From positions 1 through 36,593 of the forward strand of contig JAGLHE010000084.1 of the NCBI GenBank assembly GCA_023143685.1: DNA of 36,593 nucleotides. The letters are read 5' to 3'. Below the pieces are notes generated by a model, which was not told where the DNA came from, did not search any database, and saw nothing but the letters and a program-made list of their open reading frames with translations. The translations under genes and the position numbers were made by a program. The number at the start of each line of letters is the position of its first letter. Within the stretch, counting starts at the first letter, position 1. The DNA comes from Candidatus Omnitrophota bacterium (GTDB lineage Bacteria > Omnitrophota > Gorgyraeia > Zapsychrales > JANLHA01). Positions 24,101 through 36,100 of this stretch are shown here, in pieces.

Positions 24101-27100
24101 CGATATCGTGAGAAAACTGTAATCAAACCACCACGAATATTTAACAACCATTCCACAACCAAATTCGTCGGGCCACCTGTTTGAGTAAAATTATTCCCCG
24201 CCGTTACTTTATCAAAGTAAAATTGATTTTCCGGACGGAAAAAATATTCCTCAGCCTTTGCTGCATTACCACCAAACCCTGCCCGGATTACCAGAAACTC
24301 TGCTTTTTCTTTAATTCGCCACCGCAAGTGTTCATCAATCTTAAGGAACTCTTTTTCCTCATCCGTCAAGTCACCATTTAAAACAACTGCTCTTTCTGCA
24401 GGGTTTAAGTATGCCAGAGACAAGAAATGTTCATGGCTTCGGAAGAGCATCTCTTTCCAATCATAATCAGAAACGCCCTCTAGAGCCCTTAACACCTTTT
24501 CCTCATCCGTCAAGTCACCATTTAAAACAACTGCTCTTTCTGCAGGGTTTAAGTATGCCAGAGACAAGAAATGTTCATAGCTTCGGAAGAGCCTCTCTTT
24601 CAAATCATAATCAGAAACGCCCTCTAGAGCCCTTAACACCTTCTTCATCAATTGTCGCTTCCCTTTCCCACTCTCAAAGAATTTTTCTTTCATATCAAAG
24701 TATCTCTCAGCCTCATTTTCGTCAGCAAGGAATGTCGACTCAACCAAATGCCTAAATCCTAAATCAAATGCGGCTTTGCCCTGTTCCCAAATCCTTAACC
24801 CTGTTGGATTATATTCGTTGAGAATACGCATCATCTTGTGTTGAATATGCTCCATATTGAACATCTTCACATTCTCATCTGTTATTCCCATGTCTTTTAA
24901 CATTTGCATTGTTTCTTCAGTATGGACTTCATCCTCAAACTTTTCTTCCAATAATCGAGACAATGCCTCTTTGCTCGCTTTAGTAATAATCTGCTGCATC
25001 AGAATATCTCGTTGTTTTTCAGATAAACTATCCAAATGATCAATCAGTTTATCTGACAAAATCCACTCTATTTCTTGTTCATCAAACATATTATGCAGCA
25101 TATTACGCCACTGCGTTCCAGCTGTGCGTGTAATCAAATTATTAAACTCATTCGGATAAACAGCACCCTCAAAAGGATTTACCGCTCCTTCATCTAAATT
25201 CCCTCGTTCAATCTTCTTTAATGCCAGAATTCCTTTATTTTTCGCAAAAATCTTTAACAACTGGCTCTTGTCTTCTTTAGTCATATATCGACCTTTTTTA
25301 CGAACCCAAAACCGCTTACTTTCATCATAATGATAAAAGTTGTCCCATAATCTTGCTTCTTCATCAGAAAGAGGAACTTCTTCATTAACTATTTCATTAA
25401 CTTTTATAACGTCAGGGATATCTATACTCTTTCTTCCCTCCTCAAACGTCATCCAAACAATCGGATCATTAAATGTTGCCTCACGCATTGTGATCCGCTG
25501 CATATCTTCCCAAACAATGCCACCCTTAAATACGGCACTTTCAATGTCAAAATCATAGAATCGATTAGAAATTTCTTTTAATCTTTCCCATGCATCAACA
25601 AATGTTATCCCAGCGTCTTTACCCGCCAAAATAGCATCCATTTGTTTTTTCGTAAGATGCCCATCTTCACGAGCGGAATCAAGAAGCTTCATCACAACCC
25701 CCCTAGTCATCCTCTCCTGAATATTCTTCGGCATCTTAACCCAGCTGAAATTGTGGAGGCCAAAACGTTTGCTCAAGACAGAAATTTGCATTTCCAGGTT
25801 AACCCAGCTAAGGACATAAATCCACAAGCCAAGCAATGCTACAGCGGTCCAAACAACAGCACCGATCGTATATAGTTTGATACTCGCAACAACAAGGCCG
25901 ACAATAATAACAGCACTTAATATTCTTGCTGGTGAATACCATCTTGCGCCACCAATGCCAAACACTTTTCGCATGGTATGCTTCACATGTCCATTATAGC
26001 GGACCATATAACGAAGTTGCCGTTCCCAGACTTTCTTAATAACATTTGGCTTGCCAATCAAATATGTTGTCACTTTCGGGAACAAGACCCCTGCCACAAC
26101 TGTAATGCTTCCCGCAAGATAATAATAAAATGCTTGTTCAAACAACGAATACGCCAACTGAACTTCCTGCAGATACGGAAGACCGAAGATAAATGTTAAC
26201 CCGAAGAAAACGGCCCAGAGATATGCAGGATAAGAAATCATATATTTATCCGGCCGTTCTGTGTCTTTGACGATGACTTCAATGACCCTCTGAACAAAGA
26301 ACGGCACAATAAAGACCATGAATGCCATAAAGACAAGCTTCGGCATCAAATATAACGAGAGGACGTTGCTTAAGAAAAGGCCTGCCATGACTACTGAAAC
26401 AGCTAAAATAATTTCTCGTGGCTTTGGCAATGGCCGCACAAACTTCGTAAAGAATGGCATATACTTTCGCATCGTCTCTTTACCCTTTTCATTAGCAAAC
26501 TCATACGATGCGTTATATTCTGAATCTTGGCTAAACATATAAACCTGTTCAACAGCAAAGTCTATGAGGCCTAATTTGCTTCCGTCTAATTGAGCTCTAA
26601 GATACTTGACAAATCTCCCTTCTTCTCCGCCTGTCGCATATTTTAATAACCATAAGATCAATCCTAAAGCAAATGGTGTGCTTCCAAAGACAACCGCAAG
26701 CGGCGTTAAATGAACATCCGGCAAGATCCCCAAGAATAAAATTCCACTGATCGCAAGAACATAAGAGAAAACAGATGTCTTCTTTACCGTCCATTCAGTC
26801 AAAACCCTAATAAAGTTAAGAACATTAAAATGTTGCCCTGGATATTGATAATAATGTCCTTTTTGTGTCTCCTCTTTAAGTGGCTTAACAAAAGGAGAAA
26901 TATATTGACTGTAAATCGTTTGGCCAATATATTGACGTCTCTCTGAACTCTCTTTTTCAACAGCTATTAAAATAGCCCAAAGAACTTTAAAAGGAACATG
27001 TTTCTGAGAATCAAAATTGTCAAATGAAAACTCAGGATCCTTCAACAAGTTCCTTACCTGATCCAACAATAAACCTTTATCATTCAAATCACCCTTTAAG

Positions 27101-30100
27101 ATTTCATTCAATTTAGCAAACGTAAGCCCAATAGCCTTAAGGGGATTCTGATATGTTTCGACATCTTTCCCGTCTACATTCTTTACTATCTTAGAGCCCT
27201 TAAACAACATACTAAATGCCTCAGAATTCAATGTCTCCCTTGCCTGCTCCGGTCCTCGAGAAACAAGGGGTTGATGAACTTTACCCATTTCTGTCTTCAT
27301 AATCTCACTCAAAGCCATGGCTGTTGTTGTAATCTCTTCAATAATCTCATCTTCTCTATCCTCTTCTCTGTAGGTCTTTGATAAATCACGCATATATTCT
27401 GCGAACTCAACATTATTCGCATAACTTCCTATAACAAACTTAAAGATCAGGTCTTCTGTCACCTTCCTCAACGGAACCTCAATCCAACCATCCCACTTTT
27501 TACCTGTACTATCTTTCTTGTATTTACGCGGCCGTTCAACCTTAATATAAATCCCATCTTCTGAATAACGCCCCTCTTCACTCGCAACACCTAATTTTTC
27601 TTCAATATATTGAGATTCAAACTTATTTATATTTCGATCAATCAAATTATAAAGCATATACCCTGTTATATAATCAAAGACATCAACATCTTTATGCCAA
27701 ATAAAGGTATCTTTTCTTTTAAATGGAATAAACCCACGCAAGCTTCGTAACAAGGCTTCAATCTGAGCCAACTTCTTTTCTTCAAGGATAGGGAAGGACT
27801 GTTTGAAATCATCATTCAATTCTTTAAAATCTTTATTGACCAAACTTTGATCATCAATATACCCAAATTCTTTCAACTTCTTAAGAATACGCTCCGGCTC
27901 CAATTCAAGATCCAATCTTTTAATTGCTTCTTTTTCAACAGGCATATCGCTCTTTCCAAAACTCCATTCTTTCTTAGCGTCCTGATTGAAGCCTATTTTC
28001 TCCAATATCTCTTCAATATATGGCCTATAAACTGTGCGTATTAACCTTGTATATAATTGCCAGTAATAATCGCGGCTGCCCTTTCCGCCTAATACCACTG
28101 TAGTTCCCGCCTTCATTTCTGCATCAAGATCCTTCTCAAGTTGTTCTTTCGTCACATCAATATCAAGATCTTCTTTCTTCCCATCGACAACAACTTGCAT
28201 TGACTTAAAGGCATCTTCATAAACTTTAGAATCAAACTTCTTCGCAGCCCCAACAGGCGTTCTAACAAACAATGCCTTAATTAAGGAAATCAATCGCGGA
28301 ATAGCGAATAATGAAACCACTACAGCAACAGCAAAGATTACAGATATGATTGTTCCCTGAGAAGATGTCATCTTGGGCAATTTATCTTTACCAATATTAT
28401 TTATACTCTCATCAAATTCACCCTTAACCTTGGGTAAGGTTTCCTCGACAAACTGTCTGTAATGAGATCCCACAATATTACCAATAATTCTGTTGTACCC
28501 TTCCTTAGTTTGCGGCGCAATATCGACACCAAAATCTTTCAAGAATTGTCTGTTCTGATATTTTCTTTCTCGATTATTGTCAATTCTGAGAATATTGCCA
28601 TTCATGAGAAGCGATCTCTTTAATCGAGTCTCAACAGGTAATATCCCTTTGCCATAATTTAAGAATAGTCTATTCAGATCTTCTAGAAGGCCTTCTTGAA
28701 CAGGAATTTCAACAATGGTAATCTTTCCGGTTTCACTTAATTGAACAACAAATTTAAGATGCGGGACAAGCTCCGGAATCTTTGTGAATGTATGGTCCTG
28801 TTTAATATACGCCTGTTCTGGGAAATCTAAATCAAAATACGTTCGAATCAACTTCGGTCCTTCCCTGGATGTCTGATCTTGATAAACCTTGTCTCCAAAA
28901 CCTAACCGTACTGCTTCCAGAACCTTCCCTCTTTCAGAGGCCTCAGCCTTTTCACTATCCACGATATTTACATCATAAAGGGCGACACCGTGTCCTGTCG
29001 TGAGATCAGCATCATAACCTGTGAATCGCGTCTTCTTGACCAAGCTATTATCCTTCGTCGTATACGTCTCTGCGGATTCCGCTAAACGTCGGTCGCCTTC
29101 GGATGGATAAATGTAACCTGTTCTAAATCGGGCATCCTTCTTCGCAAAACCTAACACGTTAAAGCCCGTAGCCTGATCAAGAGTCTCAACTAAAGAACCA
29201 TCCCCTCTTCTTATTTCGTCCCACGCCTTTATTGGATATTTAAAGAAAATATTATTTGTTGCCTTAAGATGTTGATGTAAATACGCATGAACATCATCCG
29301 GATTTGCTGGCAAGACAAGCTCTTTGGCGTCCTGCCCTTCTTTTGTACTATAATAAACATTTCCTTGATCAAACTTTGTATTGTTTGAATAATAACGGAT
29401 CGATTCTTTCCCATTGCGATGGTAGGTTGTAACAGACTTATTCGCGACCCCTGCCAAACCTAATTCTTGAATATTAAAGGCATAAAATCTATATGTTGAT
29501 TTTTCTTTCATGAGGGTCCCGTCCTCCTCAACTTTTCCAAAATGCGTCTCATGAACATCCCCTAATGCATTGCGGACTTCCTGATAAGCAACAGAATCCT
29601 TGAGGACGTCCTCGCTATCATAATAATATTGATTTCCGACGGCCTTAATTCTTCCTTGTTTATCAAAGACCTTATTAAAGATATCTTTGGTATCTTTAGA
29701 ATTATCTGGCAAGCCGATTTCTGTTTCGTCAAAGTTCACCAGACAACTTGCATCAAGCGGCTTCCCTTCTGTAACAATTCTTTCGTCCTTATCATAAACA
29801 CCGACATAAGTCTCTGATTCAGAAGAAAGGTTTCTCGTGGTCAAAATCGGATGATTATATTTCTTAATAACGATATTATCTGGTATAAATTTCCCTTGTT
29901 TTGATTGTTCCTGAATGGCGCTAATCACCTGCGTTAATTGGTTATGCTTATTACTAATTTCTCTCCAAACTAAATCATTGAATTTCTGATTCTTTAATTC
30001 AACCATTAATACACCCTCAAGATAATCATAGGCAATCGCCTGAGATTTCTTATATTTATCTTCCTCCAACACCTTATCTGTCCCCATATCACGCAAACGA

Positions 30101-33100
30101 TTCAGCACCTGTGATGTATTCGCGATATCAAAATAGGTCAACGGCAAAGTAACTTTTGTCCCATCTGATTTTGTATAAGGAACATGAAGCCCATTGTAAT
30201 CATGTACTGTTGTCTGTTCGAGGATCTTCCCAGATACAGGTCGACTAATCGTCTTACCCCCATCTTCAGCAAAATACGTTGTACTAATATACGGTCTATT
30301 TCGATGATGTACATCCTTCTGTTCATACCATGTAAATTTATCGCGCTCCGCATCCGTTAACTTTAAAGTAATAATCCCACCTTGAAAGTCAACAACTCTT
30401 GATTTTGTGAACGGAACTTCAACCGTTTCATCCCCAATGGTAATTTGAACAACCGTTTCCCCTTCTGCGGCGATGCGCGGGTATTTGCCGCTATAGGCAT
30501 ATCTTGTTACGCGCTTAACTTCTCCAACGATATCCCTTTCTTCATCCTCAATCTCTTCTCTTAAATCAACCTCCACGCTAGGCAATCCTTGTGCGGAAAT
30601 CTCTTCATCAACAATACGGCCGCCATTTAAGATCTCTATACGCGCACGTAGTAATTTACCGTCCTGCCAAGTGTACGGACTGTACTCAAACTCTTGTAGC
30701 CATTCGTTGTGCCATGGCGCGTATTTGTATCCTTTTCCAGAAACCTCACGACCGCTACGATCATAGATCGGAGCGTATAAACGATCAATGCTGTAATCCT
30801 TGTCTTTCTCTTTCTCAAATAATGTCTTTTGATAAATCAGCTTGCCGTGGGCACTGCGGATGGTTTCAGTTTTCTCCTGATAATTATTCTTATCATATTC
30901 TGCCCATCTTGTTGCATTGTCTCTCCATGTCTTGGTTGCGCTGTCATAAGTCGCATACGCTGTCTCAGAAACCGTTTTACTGTTTTGGCCTATCTTTTTT
31001 TCTTGTTTTATCTCAGCGATAGTCTCATCCGTGTTATAAATAAAGGTTGTTACCCATTGATATCCTTCGTCATCTGTGCTGATGGACATAACCGGATTCT
31101 TCCAGCGGTAATCCCAAACATATATTGTTCTCTTATTACCCTTCGTATGATCAATCTCCTCAGCCTTTAACTCACGTGTTACAGCGTTATAAGAAAGTGT
31201 CTTAACCGTTGTTAAATGCTCGCCTGTGTCTTCAGAATAAATATAAGTCGCATAAGGAATGCGCCCATAATAGAACTTGTCACTGTAAAGCGGAATAACC
31301 CTTGTTGCAAAATCATATTTACGGCCACAGGTCCCTGCAAATTTATCTCTGTAGAACTCTGACATCTTGCGGCCGGCATTAGCATTATCAAATGTTATGC
31401 GGCTTGTTAAGTCATGAGCCATATCTGTCTGTTCTATCGGCGTCTTCCATCCATAAATCTCAAGGTCTTTGGCTATATGGTGAACTAAGGACTTATTCTT
31501 TACTCGCAGTTTTCCTTGTTTCGGAGTTTCGGTCGTCCCATCATTTTCATGAACCTTCGAGGAACGGAAGATACCGTTGGCATCATATACAGGTTTTGTA
31601 ATATAAAGATCATCAGATCTATGAATATACCCGCCATAAAGATCATAGGGACCATACGTATCAACAGAAACCCCTCCTCCAACATAATCCAATCGCACGT
31701 GTTTCTCGATTTCATCATCATCCATCAGTGATTCAACTTCTTCTCTATTAAAAGGATTAATAACGTACTGCCAATCAACAAACGTCTTTTCTGTTGGCTG
31801 ACTTTGTTTTGCAGTTTTAATATGATCAAGCAGGTCTGATTTTGTCATAATCTGTTTACTTGGTAATCCCTTCGGGTTAAAATGAGTTACTGTTCTGTCA
31901 AGCAGCTGTTTCCCGTCATAGATTCTTTCTGTAACTGACTTACCCGTAAAAGAATACTTCCATAAACCTTTTTCGTTATAAGCATTGACTTCCGGACCGC
32001 TGTTTGGATTAACCCTTTCAACTAATGTGTATTTACCAACTGGGAAGATGATTGTTGCCAAAACCTCTTCTTCTTGCCCATCCCCATCCGCATCCATTGT
32101 GACCTGAATATCAGCATATCCTTTATTGTTGGCAATAAAGCGATCGCGAGCCTCAAGGCTTGTGACTTTTGTTAAAAGATAATTAACAGTCTTAGAATCG
32201 CGGATAATGTTCCCCTGATGATCCGTAATCGGTGCGTCTCTAATAATCTTGGTACCATCTTTAATGATTCCTGTAATAACCGCCGCACCATTTCGGAAAT
32301 CATATATTATTCCATCCTGCGCAAAGCTTTCATTTCCGGTCAGGGCAGCTGCCATCCGTCTTGCATTGACAGCACCGGCTGCAATTAATTCTCTATATTC
32401 CTTAACTTCTTCATCTGACGACATCATGATAACTTGATGAACTCTTTTTTCCGCATCAATATAAACAAATTCTTGGCCGTTAATCTTATCAAGATAAACC
32501 AACTCTTCCGACAGTTGATTAAGGCCAGCCAGCTTCACTTTATCTTCATCCGTAAAGATGACCCTCTTTCTTAATAAACTTTCTTCCCGTTTGGTTAATT
32601 CGTCTTTAGCGTTTTTCCGTACTAACTCTGCTTGCCTTGCGATTAAAGCTGCCTTGCTTCTTAACCGTTCTCTTTCATCCAACAAGGCAGCTAATTCTTC
32701 CTTCTTCTCACGTTCTTGTTTTCCGAGGACAACCTCACCCAAAGTGTCTTCTTTTGTTATTGGTGTCTTTGGTTTCTCAATATGAGAAAGGGTTGTTGTC
32801 AAATCATCTATCTCAACCTTCAATGTCCAAGGATTATCCCCGGCGATAACGCTGATGTCATATTCCGCAATCGATGCTAAGGCATATTTCCCTAACGGCG
32901 TATACCAGCCAAACCCTGTATAAATCCCGCCCTTAGTTGCCTGCGGTAAACTCGGCTCATCGCCTTTCATTCTGATCAATTCATCACGATAGAAAACAGC
33001 ATGATCCTTAGCATATTTAGCTGCCTCGGTCATGCCCTTCTTCGAGAAAAAGGTTGCTGTCTGTCGATAAACATTTACCATCTCCGCCGTAACCTCTGGG

Positions 33101-36100
33101 AACCCAAGATCAATGCCGCCTTTTCTCTGTGCTCTTCTTTCCTGAGGAGCTAAATCAAACAATGTATACTCTTCACCTCTATAATCCACAATAACGCTGA
33201 ATGCTTTTTCAACCCTTTTTAAATACGCCAAGAATTGTGTTGGGCTCATATCGAATTCCTTCATAAACCTTTCAGGCCCTAACGCGAGAACCCAACGGCC
33301 CTGGGCATCAGCAGACGGCGCAAGATCATCTGTCCCCGCACGAAGCAACCCATTATTCCACATATCACCTTTCTTAACCCAAGCCAAAATATCGTTCGCG
33401 ACATCTCTGTAAGATGTCAAATCCTTACCGCCAAACCAAGATGAAATCATTTCTCCAAACGTTTGTGACTGTTTATGCGTACCAAGATAATCCCCATAAT
33501 TAGACAAGAACGCATAAATAATCGCGTTCGGCTCTGTATATTTACGTACTTTATCTTTGTCAAATTCCGATTTTGGATTTAATCTAAGCCCTCCGGACCC
33601 ATATTCATCATGCCTGTCTACTAACCAATCAGCCATTGGCTTAAGCATTTTATGATATGCCTTCTTGCCTGTTATATATTCATAGAACATAATTTCCTGC
33701 CCTAGAGAAGCCGTAACGCCAATATCACCATTTCCGACATTTGCTCGATTATATGCGCGGTAACTCTTCGGGATTCCGTCAAATTTACCAACTTTCGTTA
33801 CCGACAAATAATTCTCATAATGAATATTCAATAATTGTTCGGCTTCTTTAATAGCTGCAATTCGTTGTGCCTCCTTAACATCATTACCGCCTATTTTTTC
33901 TATCTCTTTACCAAGCTGATCTGCCTTGAGGAGATGTCGGGCAATGGATCTTGAATGATCCCAAGAATACGAGTTATCATAATCTCCTTGTTTTTGATAA
34001 TCATGTGACTTTGGCGCCCCAGACTCAAGATTTTGTTCATACGTCCCTCCTTGCGGGAATATACGATGGACATATCCGCCTTCTTTCTTGGATGCTTCGT
34101 AATCTTCACGATTCTTAATAGTCCGTTCCTTGATCGCCTGAAAATATTCCAACCCCTTCTGTGTTAACATGACCATTCTTTGCTTATATTCACCTGAATG
34201 CTGCTGTTCGGAAACAAGATACACAGGGATATTTACGGTTTCTTTCCCAATGCCTCGTGTCTTTGCAACCTCGATACTCAAAACACCAGGAACCTGCGGA
34301 AGGCCGAGGAAGGCATCTTTTGAATAAGTCACTAAGTCATCCCTAAAGATTTTTTCGTCAATGTCATAAGCAAAGGCCTCGTTCTCTTCATGCATTTTAA
34401 TGAGTTTTTTAGCAAGATCCCACTGAGAATAAAGGCTATATGAAAAATCCAGGAAGGAAAGATTTACGCGGATCTTACTAGGACTATTGATAAACACCTT
34501 ATCAGCTGGCCCTTCACTAAACATGGCATTCGCCACAGATTTTAGATCAACCGAAGCGCCCCCATAGCTAAGAATCTTTTCAATGAAAGAAGCCTCTCCG
34601 CCAAGCTCATTAATTGGCACAAAAGACAATCCTTCCCCTGTGACGGCTAATGATATCGTCTGGCCTATATTAAGTTCTCCTGTGATTGATATATAACGTT
34701 GCTGAAGGATGTCGACCCATTCTTTTTCTTTTGGCTGATAGTAATAAGCTGTTTCTTGCCCGCCTGGAAGCTTTGTGCCGTCTGTAACAAATTCTTGATC
34801 CTGATTGACAAAAAATCCGCCAAAAGACATGCCTTTGGAAAGCAACCCTAAGTAAAAATCAAATGTTATCGCGGACTTGCGTTTTTCAACGAAGGAATAA
34901 AGTTTTTCTCTTTCTCTTTCTGTTAACAAGCCCTTAATGTTCTTTCCGTTTCTTTCGTATTCTTTTCTTTCTTCATTTGATAAACTTACGAACTTCTTGG
35001 CGACATTACCAAAGATCTCTGCCTCTTCTTTTTCATTAAGTTTTTCAGGAACATGATTAAGCGGATTATAGATAATATCAAATAACGTTCTTCCAATGAG
35101 ATTTAACGGTATCCCCAAACCATTTATGTTGAGCGCAATATTTGCAGGGAGAAGAATTCCTTCCAAGATCATCATCTTATCCAAACGATCCTTATTGGCG
35201 AGCAACGCCTGCTTTTCTCGTTTTTGGAGTTCTTCCAAGAACTCTCCACGCATATAATCTAATTTGTCAAAATTGTTCCCGAGAATAATCTCCCCACGGG
35301 ATATCATCGGCTTATACTCTGTTAGTGTGTCTTTTTCAACCCCAAGAGCTTGAGCCATTTGCTCCTTATCAAGATAAAGATCCAAAACGGCGCTCCCTCT
35401 GTCTGTACTATCCAACTGGATTTCTTCGTCTAGTCTCGGGCTAAACACTTTTGTTATCTGATCCGCAATAGCCGGCCACCATTTCAAACTGGCACCTTTT
35501 TGTTTATCGCTCTCGGGTGTATCGCCATATTTTCTCCCCTTAACATATAAAAGTTCTTGACGTGCATACGGTTTATCTTTTTTGTCAGGAACGATTTCAT
35601 GAGAAAGAATAAACCTCGCCAATTTAGTAATATTGCCCCAGTCATCCCTACCCTCAGCTTCAACCCCAACAAAGACGCTTTTCGCCTCTGGAGTATCTTC
35701 GTCTGAAGGAAGGACGATGCTACGGATCATCGGATTCCAGTGATTCTCTATTAAGAATCTTTGTGTATTTCTATTCTCAATATTCAAAATATAAGCAAGG
35801 TCTTTCATTAGATTACGGTTAGCAACCTGTGCCTCAACCATCGCTTCTCTCGCTTCCGCAGCTAAAAGACCCGGTTCAAGAATACCTTCCTTAGCCACCC
35901 CGTCTTCTTCCCACTCAACAAAAGTATAAAAATGTTTATATTTCTTAAGATACTCTTTGATCTCTAGAGGACTGATATCTTCAAAATCACTAATCTTAGA
36001 AAGGTCTACGGCTGCTATGTCATCTAACGGCGCCTTCTTGGACGTAAACTTAACTGTTGAATTCTCATAAGCGAAAGACAAGAAAGATTTCTCGTCGTTG

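Noticed and set aside
24411-24755. Plus-strand open frame with an internal peptide repeat (MPETRNVH...)
   Set aside because: The repeat is merely the antisense reading of the 144-bp tandem duplication in the giant frame.
30591-31022. Plus-strand open frame of 143 codons
   Set aside because: Cys/His/Ser-rich composition typical of an antisense shadow. It lies opposite the beta-rich region, with no domain or convincing start context.
35050-35160. Transmembrane helix in the N-terminal region
   Set aside because: The stretch is hydrophobic but contains several Asn and Gly and a Pro. It is less convincing than the helix at 28282-28356, so topology was not based on it.
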